A stretch of 64,000 bases of DNA, taken from positions 12,233,501-12,297,500 of the forward strand of contig OZ005606.1 of the NCBI GenBank assembly GCA_963930655.1, written 5' to 3'. The notes below the pieces were generated by a model. It searched no databases and was not told the DNA's origin. It was given only the letters and a program-made list of their open reading frames with translations. Both the position numbers and the translations under genes were made by a program. The DNA is from Myrica gale (Eukaryota; Streptophyta; Magnoliopsida; Fagales; Myricaceae). Each line of letters begins with the position of its first letter. The first letter of the stretch is position 1. Shown piece by piece: positions 22,799 to 33,500 of the stretch.

Positions 22799-24785
22799 AT
22801 GGTGGTAGAGATGGTGGAAGAGGAGGAGACAGAGGCGGCGCTGGAGGACGAGGACGGGAAAGATGAGGTTGAGGTGGTGATAGAGACGACAAAGGTGGGG
22901 ATAGAAATGATGGAGGGGCAGGTGGTGGTAGAGATGGTGGAAGAGGAGGAGACAGAGGCGGCGCTGGAGGACGGGAAAGATGAGGTTGAGGTGGTGATAG
23001 AGAGACAGAGGTGGGGATAGAGAAGATGGAGGGGCAGGTGGTGTAAAGATGGTGGAAGAGAGGAGACAGAGGTGGGGATAACGGGAGTTTCGGGTGGAGA
23101 AGAGAAGATAGTAATAGAGGCTGAAGTTGTGCAAGGCTGAGATAATTAGGGAGTTGCTGATGGTGAGTACAGTGAGGAGAAGAGAGAGGAGAGACGGGAA
23201 GTCGGCCATGGACGTTGTTGCTTCCTGCTTTCTTGAATCTTTCTAATTGGTCAAGTGGGAATGCAGATAATTAGAAAGTGGATATTTCTGGTAATGGAAT
23301 TTACGTATATATAGAGGGAGAGAGAAAGCGGAAGGCTGAGGGAGGGAGAGCGCTTTCAAATTCTTGGTGTTTCATGTTCTTTTTGTGCGTAGAGTCTGCG
23401 CACGGAAGAAGCCAGAAGAAGGATGATTACTCACTCCAAATCACGCGTCACTCCATATCACTTGGAAAGAGGAGGACATGCTAGTAATTTCATATAATCG
23501 AATTTTACTTTGCATCATTTAACTGACATATTTTTATTTATTTATTTTATTTTGGTAGTTAAATAATGGTTTAAAATATAAGAAAAGCTGAGATCAAATT
23601 TCTCTTAGGCGAGCCACTGTTAGCTTGGGGGTCCCGTGCAAATCTGAGATCAAATATCTCCGACTCAACAGATTGAGACTGATTGTTTGTTGCCTTACCT
23701 CTCCAAGATTCAGCCTCACGTTGTTCTGGTTCTGATTTTTGTATTCTGAGCTGGTCTGTGTTAATAGGAGCAAGGAAAGAGAGAGGAGGAGGGGGAGGAG
23801 GATAAGAAGATACTCAAAATCATCCGCAATGGCAATTTGAATGGACCCCCAGAGAAGCTAATGAGTTGGCGCAGTGGTGTGGAAGGGTAGAGGTCTTTGG
23901 AGTTATTGATGTGAATGTAATCCCTCCGGATATATTATATCCTGTGATTCTTCTCTTTAATTGTAACCATTGCTAAGGAACCAAAAAAAAACTACCCAAG
24001 TGTACCAACAGTGGATATTTATTCCTTGAAAAATACTTCACATAGAAAGACAAACTACCAGCTTTTCCTTGCTAGACAAAAGTGTAAGACGGCATCCATG
24101 GGGGAACAGAATCGGAAGGTAAATAGAAAAGCCCATGCTTTGAAAAATAGCATCTACAGAAAGCATTTGTTTTAAGACCAAGGAATGAACATCTATCCCT
24201 CCCAATAGCGACCAACAAAGTATAGATATTCGTCCATTATTGTTTTGTCTTGTGTAGTTATATTTAGCTGGTCAACAGTATAGAATTTGTCGAATATCAT
24301 TTCAAATTTATTGGTACTCAATCATACAACAAGAAGATAGCACAATTTCTTAGACAGACAAATGTCCAAAACTCAGGTTTTTTTCTGATTTCCAAGAAGT
24401 AATTTAGTTCCAAAGGAATTGAGTAAAACCAACTCAAGTAGATTGCCACTGTCGCGCTATGCTTGAAACTTAATCTGCTGCTGGTTGACTCGTTTGCAGC
24501 GTCAAGCATGGATGAAAAGGCCAAGTTAAGGATGTTGCAAGTCAACCTTCATGTAATAGAGTTTGTGAAATCTTAGTTTGAAAACACATGCTGAGAAATA
24601 AGCTCCATGTCCAGGTAACCCCTACAAAAACTTCGCTTCCGGGTACATCCTCATTCTTCTATAACTGCACTGAACCAATGATGGACAGTAATCTCTCCTG
24701 ATTAACCAAGATGAATCAATGGTTTTGTGTCTTAGAACCTTACGCCAATTTTTCCTCTGATCACTTTTATGTGATTGACAACAAA

Positions 24786-26214
24786 GTACCTAATCCATCT
24801 TTGCATCAAAAGGCCCACTGATCCAGTTTGCCTTCCAAATAACAGAAGGAAAGCAATTCAGACATCATTCCAACTAGACACAATTATATAGAAGGGAAAC
24901 TCTAATAGCAAGTCTGGGCCTCCAAATTCTCACAGTATAATATCATTATACTTTGATGAGTCTTTATGCAAAATAGCACTAACGACTCCCTTCTTCTCCA
25001 CTAGCAAGTACTTTCCTGTAAAGACCAAACGAACAACTACTGAGCTACAAAGTTTAAAACCAAACAATTTTTTTGGGAAAGCATTAGGTATTGCTCAACC
25101 TTTCTTGTAATGAGTTCCCGCAGAACGCAACAGGTCCATCCTGTTCAAACGTATTGCTGAACTTGTCAAATTTTGAACAAAGAGCTGTGAAATTATAGGA
25201 GCCAGCTCAGAGATGTTTCTGTTAGTAATATGTGAGAGGCAAGACATGTTCTTCTTGAATGGCAAATGCTTTGAGATATGCAACACAGTGATCGAATGAT
25301 TGAGGTGCCTTCCCACAGAAGTTGGTGCAGAACATCACTGTTGTTTGAACTAAATAGGGTCCTACACGAAATAGGAACCCCAAACTCTAAAAGAAACTTC
25401 ATGTAAAATTTGTGGGCTAAATGAAATTTTCAACTCACAGTTCCAGGTGATCAAATGAAGACCCTCACACCTAATTGCACTTGCGTGTGTATTAATTTAG
25501 CATTCTTTGAACTCCATGAAGTGGTCGATAGGATTAGCACATGCTCCAGCCTAGAGACCTTTTCAGGTGAGAGAACTGGAAAAAAAATTCTGATTTAGAC
25601 ATTGACTATCAAGAGAACATAAATGAAGTCTCTAAAAGATTAAATTCAAGCTCGAAGAAACAAAGTAGTGATGTTGTATTACGTTAAAGGGCACTAATAC
25701 TGCACCAGTCTATTGAAGTGGCAGGAAAAAGGTAAGTAAAAACACGGTCAGCCCACGGGAAACGGTGAGCACAGGTCCTACCTTGGCCAGTTTCCAACAA
25801 ATGCTGCAAAAGGATGGAGCTCCTCTTGAGGATTTAATGAAGTCAAGACAAGGCACCGGACAGCCTAGTAGTTTGCTGCCAAAAAAGGGAAGTACTGCTG
25901 AACCAGACTTGATATAATATCCCCACAGCTAAGTCAGTAATAGAACAAGCATTAGATATTACATAGGCAGAAAGAGACGGAACATCTCAAGCTCTTGTAT
26001 GCCTTGGCACACAGATTCACATATCATAAGGGCGCCTGGAAGTTATATTTCCGGGTGCCACAGTTAAAGAGAAGTTTCCATGGTAGCAAGCAATTAGAAG
26101 AACTTACCAAACATATGGAACATGGTGAGAGACAGAAAAGAAAGCCAAATAGCTAGGGCATGGCCCATTTTTATCCGAGCAAGAAGCATTCGCAAAGCAA
26201 TGCCAATCATTGAT
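24786..26214 (-). pseudogene. Truncated RUS3-like pseudogene (copy A, exons 10–15 only)
   Basis: Homologous to the 3' half of the intact RUS3-like gene at 30538–35339. Recognisable are the 5' part of exon 14 (cut by an about 500-bp deletion at gagtcttt), exon 13 (about 25101–25141), exon 12 (about 25448–25585), exon 11 (about 25785–25885) and part of exon 10 (26104–26213). Exon 12 has lost 2 bp (gaagaccc against gaagagaccc), a frameshift. Exon 15 is itself shortened near 24850. Exons 1–9 are absent, since the duplication boundary falls in exon 10, so no functional DUF647 protein is possible. Confidence 0.85.
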
Positions 26215-26640
26215 AGTTGGACCCAAAGATAGTGAATTTCTCATTTTTATCTTAGTTCCTCTGATAACTTTTATGTGATTGACAACAAAGTACCTAATCC
26301 ATCTTTGCATCAATAGGCCCAGAGATCCAGTTTGCCTTCCAAATAACAGAAGGTGATACAAGCCGTTCTGTTTTCCAACCTGAGGACTTCAGCTGCAAAA
26401 TAGGGAAAGGAAAGAAATTCAGACATCATTCCAACTAGACACAATTATATATAAGGGAGATTCTAATAGCAAATCTGGGCCTTCAAATTCTCACAGTATA
26501 ATATCATTATACTTTGATGAGTCTTTGTTCATCTAGTCACCGAAGATTTTGCAGCCACTCATTACTATATAGGATAGAAACATTTGTTTTCGTTTGGCCC
26601 TTTACTTTTCCTTTTTGGCGGGCATAATAATGCATTGAAT
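26215..26640. other. Duplication junction: filler DNA, second RUS3 exon-15 copy, ureide-permease flank
   Basis: After RUS3 exon 10 breaks off there are two patches identical to the ureide permease locus: 14 bp (ttgatagttggacc, also at 8571) and 28 bp at 26226–26253 (identical to 9907–9934). A third copy of RUS3 exon 15 plus downstream DNA follows (about 26255–26565), then the permease 3'-flank block (26571–26643), where unit B begins. This layout looks like templated end-joining or replication template switching. Confidence 0.75.
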
Positions 26641-27904
26641 GCTAAACTGCATTGTGATTGATTGCTTGAGTTACTGAAAAAGATCTCCACAAGGACGGAT
26701 GTCTAAGGCTGTTCGAGAAAGGCACCAAGTAAGAGTGTTTGATTAGAAGAAAAAAAAAGGCAACAAGTAAGAGTGATGCTTAGAGAAAAATATAAAGGTT
26801 TGTGAAATAATTGTTTGTATTAGGACCTTAAAAATGTTTTATGCTCAAAAGTTTATGGGTAACTTTTTTGTGAAAGAACTTATTTAATTTTTATTGCCTA
26901 CAGGAGAATTTTTAAGTAAATATATATGTATTTGTATTGCATTAAAAATTTAAAAAAACTCCATTTTTTTTAGACGACCCTAAGATCTCCACGTAAGTAG
27001 AATAAAAATACTCGATTATTTTAGCAACTACTGAAGAAGGAGAGACTCTGATAAGTATTTCGTTTGCAATCTATTTGTAAGCAATATGAGAAAACATATT
27101 TGAAGCTTGATTTATTCTAATATGCGGAGAGAGAAATAGAAAGTGATGGCCACAATATGACCAGCCCAGTCCATCTAGAGACGCGAGCCCCTCCGTAGTC
27201 CCGCCCAAAGCCACAAACGCGTTCAACGCTCTCAGCCTGCACAAGTACTATTAATTCTCACAAGTCCCAATCTTCTCACCTAGCAATCCAAGAGGGTTTA
27301 GGACTTCAGGTAAGATAAGCATCCTACAATCTCTAGGAGTACTCCATGAGGAGTCCTGAAGCCCATATCATTATAATCCCTTTAGGACTCTAGCACCCCA
27401 AAAGACAGGTACACCATTATTTTTTCCTAAGCTTAATTCATTCTCCAAACTAAAACACTTCTCAAGATCTAACTTTGACATAGGAGGCTTCCCATTCAAC
27501 GCCACCCTCTTTTCTTATTCCTTTTCGGGTCTGATCGGCTCCAGCTCTAGCTGATTTTGGCATAATCAGAAAGTATTAAATTTATAGCGATGATTCGACA
27601 TTGTTGTTTACTCTAACTGCCCCATCCTCGTCGCCAGCTACTTTTGGCATTCAGGAATTCAACTTAGAGTTGTTTCTTTGGCAGAAAGCCGGAGAGTATT
27701 CATTCTTTTCATTCAAGATTGTAGCGAGAATGCATTTTGTACATATTTGGAGCAAAACAAAGCATACTTGAATATTTCAAAACTAACAAAAACTCATAAA
27801 TCTCTTTATTGATCACTTCTTCTGGCTGAGATCACGATTCCTTAAAAACTCAGACTAAACCCATCAAAGAAAGAAAGAAAGTGCCTTTTTGCCAGGCAAC
27901 AATT

Positions 27905-28923
27905 CTATGTTGAATTTCGGAATGCCAAAAGTGCAGCGACAATCAAGAAAAGGCTAGGAAAGTCGATTGACAGGGTCCCAGTGTTTGGTACGAAGAAGAC
28001 AGTGCCTTGTTCATCTGGCTTCGCCTCCAATGGTGGTGCGGATGTAGTCTCCTTCGGCCGCGGTGCTGGAGGTTGGGACAGCCCATCACCGTAAATATTG
28101 TAGTTAAGAACAGAACTAATGCCGTGTATTACGACGGCCTGGTTGCTGTAGACGTCTGGTTGGGTAATGTGGACGTCGTCGAGGGTGAAATTGGAGGCTG
28201 TGGAGTTGGTTATAAGTATGGATCTTCGGGGCAGGAGAGTAGGGAGGCGATTGTTGGTCCCGAAGAGTTGGAGATCCGAGAAAGAGAGGTGCTGTGGGAC
28301 TATGTGGTACGGTAAGACGAAGGGGTCAATGCTGGGCATGCGGTTGACGGGGTCGCCTGGTGGAACGAAGAGGGTGGCGCTCACTGAAAGCATTAGTGGG
28401 GTGATTGTCGAGACGATGTTGGCCCAATCATTGAAGTCGGACGCGCCAATCAGTGCGTCGATTATGTTGTTGAGCTGTTGGGCTGGCAATGATGGTGGCG
28501 GTGGGGGGAGTGACAGAGGCGGCGCTGGAGGACGGGAAATATGAGGTTGAGGTGGTGGTGATGGAGATGGCGGATGGGGAGGAGGTGGTGATAGAGACAA
28601 CAGAGGTGGGATAGAGATGATGGAGGGGCAGGTGGTGGTAGAGATGGTGGAAGAGGACGAGACAGAGGCGGCGCTGGAGGACGAGAAAGATGAGGTTGAG
28701 GTGGTGATAGAGACGACAGAGGTGGGGATAGAGATGATGGAGGGGCAGGTGGTGGTAGAGATGGTGGAAGAGGAGGAGAAAGAGGTGGGGATAACGGGAG
28801 TTTCGGGTGGAGAAGAGAAGATAGTAATAGAGGCTGAAGTTGTGCAGAGGCTGAGATAATTAGGGAGTTGCTGATGGTGAGTACAGTGAGGAGAAGAGGG
28901 AGAAGAGACGGAAAGTCGGCCAT
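27905..28923 (-). pseudogene. Fasciclin-like arabinogalactan protein gene with one frameshift (copy B)
   Basis: The start at 28923 gives MADFPSLLPLLLTVLTISNS, a signal peptide, followed by a long Pro/Ser region (PPAPPSSLSPP blocks) typical of arabinogalactan glycosylation. The second frame, from about 28600, continues with more Pro-rich sequence and a fasciclin-like domain: QQLNNIIDALIGASDFNDWA, SATLFVPPGD, LPYHIVPQHLSFSDLQLF, LPTLLPRRSILITN. The C-terminus LSIDFPSLFLIVAALLAF looks like a GPI-anchor signal. The two frames fail to join because copy B reads gaggtgggatag (28603–28614) where copy A has one more G. Restoring frame would give a cell-surface FLA of the FLA19/20/21 type. It is either a very recent pseudogene, a sequencing error in a G run, or a polymorphism. 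Confidence 0.75.
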
Positions 28924-30537
28924 GGACGTTGTTGCTTCCTGCTTTCTTGAATCTTTCTAACTGGTCAAGTGGGAATGCAGATAATTAGAAAGTGGATATT
29001 TCTGGTTAATGGAATTTAAGTATATATAGAGGGAGAGAGAAAGCGGAAGGCTGAGGGAGGGAGAGCGCTTTCTAATTCTTGGTGTTTCTTGTTCTGTTTG
29101 TGGGTGTAGAGTCTGAGCTCGGAAGAAGCGAGAAGAAGGATGATTACTAACTCCAGATCACACGTCACTCCATATTACTTGGAGAGAGGAGGACATGCTA
29201 GTAATTTCATATAATCGAATTTCACTTTGCATCATTTAACTGACATATTTATATTTATTTATTTTATTTTGGTAGTTAAATGGTTTAAAATATAAGAAAA
29301 TCTGAGATCAAAGTTCTCTTGGGCGAGCCACACTTAGCTTGGAGTCCCGTGCAAATCTGAGATCAAAGTTCTCCGACTCCACAGATTGAGACTGATTGTT
29401 TGCTGCCTTATCTCTCCATGATTTTGTACTCGCCTTACCTCTCCAAGATTCAGCCTCACGTTGTTCTGGTTCTGATTTTTGTATACTGAGCTGGTCTTTG
29501 TTAATACGAGCATGGAAATAGAGAAAGGAGGAGGGAGAGGAGGATAAGAAGAAGATACTCAAAATCATCGGCAATGGCAATTTGAATGGACCCCCAGAGA
29601 AGCTAATGAGTTGGCGCAGTGGTGTGGAAGGGTAATTGTCTTTGGAGTTATTGATGTGAATCTAATCCCTCCGGATATTATATCCTGTGATTCTTCTCTT
29701 TAATTGTAACCATTGCTAAGGAACCAAAAAAAAAACTATCCAAGTGTACCAACAATGGATATTTATTCCTTGAAAAATACTTTACGATAGAAAGACAAAC
29801 TACCAGCTTTTCCTTGCTAAACAAAAGTGTAAGACGGCATCCATGGGGGAACAGAATCGGAAGGTAAATAGAAAAGCCCATGCTTTGAAAAATAGCATCT
29901 ACAGAAAGCATTTGTTTTAAGACCAAGGAATGATGAACATCTATCCCTCCCAATAGCGACCAACAAAGTATAGATATTCGTCCATTATTGTTTTTTCTTG
30001 TGTAGTTATATTTAGCTGGTCAACAGTATAGAATTTGTCGAATATCATTTCAAATTTATTGGTACTCAATCATACAACAAGAAGATAGCACAATTTCTTA
30101 GACACAAACAAATGTCCAAAACTCAGGTTTTTTCTGATTTCCAAGAAGTAATTTAGTTCCAAAGGAATTGAGTAAAACCAACTCAAGTAGATTGCCACTG
30201 TCGCGCTATGCTTGAAACTTAATCTGCTGCTGGTTGACTCGTTTGCAGCGTCAAGCATGGATGAAAAGGCCAAGTTAAGGATGTTGCAAGTCAACCTTCA
30301 TGTAATAGAGTTTGTGAAATCTTAGTTTGAAAACACATGCTGAGAAATAAGCTCCATGTCCAGGTAACCCCTACAAAAACTTCGCTTCCGGTAGATCCTC
30401 ATCCTTCTATAACTGCACTGAACCAATGATTGACAGTGATCTCCACTGATTAACCAAGATGAATCAAGGGCTTTGTCTCTTAGAACCTTACGCCAATTTT
30501 TCCTCTTATCACTTTTATGTGATTGACAACAAAGTAC

Positions 30538-33500
30538 CTAATCCATCTTTGCATCAAAAGGCCCACTGATCCAGTTTGCCTTCCAATTAACAGAAGGTGA
30601 TAGAAGCCGTTCTGTTTTCCAACCTGAGGACTTCAGCTGCAAAATAGGGAAAGGAAAGCAATTCAGACATCATTCCAACTAGAGACAATTATATAGAACG
30701 GAGACTCTAATAGCAAGTCTGGGCCTCCAAATTCTCACAGTATAATATCATTATACTTTGATGAGTCTTTGTTCATCTAGTCACCGAAGATTCTGCTGCC
30801 ACTCTAATGTATATAGAGGTACACTCCTTAGTGAATGAATATAGATTGCATGCATGCTCTACAGAATTTGGAGGATCTACTACACCTCTTGATCCCGATT
30901 GATCAGCCCCAGGGGTGTAACCCAACTGGCATGCGAAGATCAAGAGTGTACTGGATATCCCAGTCATCCCTGTAGATATATTGTATAAATTCTAAAAACA
31001 ATAGTAATTCCAGTGATCCAGTTGACTCCCATATCATGATATATATGTCCTTTTCCAAAATGGGCATACGATGTGGCTCTATAGGGACATCAAAGATGCA
31101 AATATGAAACTTATTGAAGTAAAGGAAAATCATCCGACTTGTACCTTTTGAATAAAAACTTCATAATGTTTATCCATCCATGATTGGCTCTGTAAATGCA
31201 CAGATGTATTTTTATCTGTAAAATTTGCCATAACAAGTGCATGAAAAAATGACTGCATGACGTCTGCAGTTGTAGAGTCTTTATGCAAAATAGCACTAAC
31301 GACTCCCTTCTTCTCCACTAGCAAGTACTTTCCTGTAAAGACCAAACGAACAACTACTGAGCTACAGAGTTTAAAACCAAACAATTTTTTTGGGAAAGCA
31401 TTAGGTAGAACTCAACCTTTCTTGTAATGAGTTCCCGCAGAACGCAACAGGTCCATCCTGTTCAAACGTATTGCTGAACTTGTCAAATTTTGAACAATTT
31501 TATGGAAGTAATCAAGAGCAGTGAAATTATAGGAGCCAGCTCAGAGTTGTTTCTGTTATTAATAGGTGAGAAGCAAGCCATGTTCTTCTTGAATGGTAAA
31601 TGCTTTGAGATATGCAACACAATGATCCCATGATTGAGGTAGGGCTGTAAAACCGGAAATCCGGTTGTACATAAATGGCAGGACCAGACCACTTAAGTGG
31701 TCCGTACCGGTTTTATTTTTTTAAAATTTTTTTAAGTTAATTTCGAAGGGTGAAGGGCATGTCAAAATGCAGAGTTTTAGTTTAGGTTAAAACTAAACTT
31801 TTTAAGTTTGTAAATTGTATTAAAAAATATAAAAAAAAAACATTTTTTTATTTATATTAATAAATGTGGTCCGGTCTGGTCCAGACCGGTTTTCGGAAGG
31901 TCTGGACCGGACTGAATTTACAAAAAAAGACAGGACCGGACAGCAAATCCGGTCCGATTTTGTTCAGCCCTAGATTGAGGTGCCTTCCAACAGAACTTGG
32001 TGCAGAACATCACTGTTGTTTGATCTAAACAGGGTCCTACACGAAATAGGAAACCCAAACTCTAAAAGAAACTTCATGTAAAATTTGTGGGCTAAATGAA
32101 ATTTTCAACTCACAGTTCCAGGTGATCAAATGAAGAGACCCTCGCACCTAGATGCACTTGCGTGTGCATTAATTTAGCATTCTTTGAGCTCCATGATTTG
32201 GTCCATAGGGGTAGCACATGCTCCAGCCTAGAGACCTTTTCAGGGGAGAGAACTGGAAAAAAAAACTTCAGATTTAGGCATTGAATATCAAGAGAACATA
32301 AATGAAGGCTCTAAAAGATTAAATTCAAGCTCTAAGAAACAAAGTAGTGATGTTGTATTAAGTTAAAAGGCACTAATACTGCACCAGTCTATTGAAGTGG
32401 CAGGAAAAAGGGAAGTAAAAACACAGTCAGCCCATGGGAAACAGTGAGCACCGGTCCTACCTTGGCCAGTTTCCAAGAAATGATGCAAAAGGATGGAGCT
32501 CCTCTGAGTATTTAATGAAGTCAAGACAAGGCACCGGACGGCCTTGTAGTTTGCTGCCAAAAAAGGGAAGTACTGCTGAACCAGACTTGATATATATAAT
32601 ATCCCCACAGCTAAGTCAGTAATAGAACAAGCATTAGATAGTACATAGGCAGAAAGAGACGGAACATCTCAAGCTCTAGTATGCCTTGGCACACAGATTC
32701 ACATATCATACGGGCGCCTTGAAGATATATTTCCAGGTGCCACAGTTAAAGAGAAGTTTCCATAGTAGCAAGCTGTTAGAAGAACTTACCATACATATGG
32801 AACATGGTGAGAGACAGAAAAGAAAGCCAAATAGCTAGGGCATGATCCATTGTAATCCGAGCAAGAAGCATCCCCAAAGCCATGCCAATCATTGTTGCCA
32901 TTGTCTCTTGACTTCCTTCCTATTAGCATTATACCAAAGCAACTCAACAGTTTTTCCTAGTTCTAATCCTGTAGCTATAATAGTGACAACATTACCTTGG
33001 CAGCTATATCTGCTGCATTACTCTGAAGGGCAAAATGCTGTGTCAAAGCAGCTCTAGTTGCTCCACTTGCAACACCAGCTAATTGGGAACACAATTTAGA
33101 AACAATAGCGATAAAAAGGTTTTTTTTTCCAAAGAAAGACTCTGACCACTGCATCCTTGCTGCATCTTTTTCCTTTCATCTTATTTGATGAACATTTAAA
33201 GAGAATGTCAAGATATAAAAATAATTGCAAAGCATAATTCTGTGTACAGAAAGGACAGTTGTTACTACTGTAATCTTTGCCATTTAGCAATGAACTTACT
33301 ATTGCTCATCAAGAAAAAGGCTATTGCAAAAAGGAATGCTTTTCCAGTGACTCAAAATTCATATAAATGTTATGCGATATCCAGGAATACACAAAGCTAC
33401 GTAACAGGTGTAATTTTTATACAATAAAGCTGGGAAAGCAAAAGACCACAATCAACTAGCAATCATCATTATCTTCTAGTTTTTCAGCTTGTACAAATAA

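Larger units (their letters stand above)
19894..23208 (-). pseudogene. Fasciclin-like arabinogalactan protein pseudogene (copy A)
   Basis: Homologous to the FLA copy at 27905–28923 but dead. The order on the minus strand is: start and signal peptide (23208 down), proline-rich region to 22799, a 998-bp hAT-like insertion, proline-rich and fasciclin parts 21800–21282, a 1.2-kb Pack-MULE, then the C-terminal GPI-signal end 20104–19894. It also has a 1-bp loss after the signal peptide (near 23130) and an 8-bp loss near 21385 relative to copy B, both frameshifting. At the site where copy B lacks one G, copy A still has four Gs and the original frame (about 21768–21771). Confidence 0.85.
18630..26214. 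repeat. Segmental duplication, unit A (upstream copy)
   Basis: This block and unit B (26640–32895) align over nearly their whole length in the same orientation. Examples are attgtgattgattgct at 18643 and 26651, and the FLA 3' end at 19894 and 27905. The proline-rich FLA start (22799–23208 and 28630–28923) and the RUS3 exons also align. Unit A has gained a Pack-MULE (20105–21281) and a hAT-like element (21801–22798). It has lost about 500 bp at a gagtcttt microhomology near 24960, and it stops inside RUS3 exon 10. The FLA proline-rich part is expanded by an about 120-bp minisatellite (22800–23040). Confidence 0.85.
26640..32895. repeat. Segmental duplication, unit B (downstream copy)
   Basis: Direct-orientation copy of unit A (18630–26214). 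It lacks the MULE and hAT insertions of unit A but has its own 332-bp element at 31641–31972. Beyond the point matching unit A's end, the RUS3 gene continues intact into unique sequence (exons 1–9). Confidence 0.85.

Noticed and set aside
24318..24545. A 75-codon ORF present in both duplication units (also near 30070–30294)
   Set aside because: Conserved only because the units are duplicates; the C-terminal part differs through a small indel, and it matches no family. It lies in RUS3 downstream DNA.
29308..29580. A 90-codon minus-strand ORF upstream of FLA copy B
   Set aside because: Unit A lacks the full reading, composition is low-complexity, and no domain or splice context is seen.
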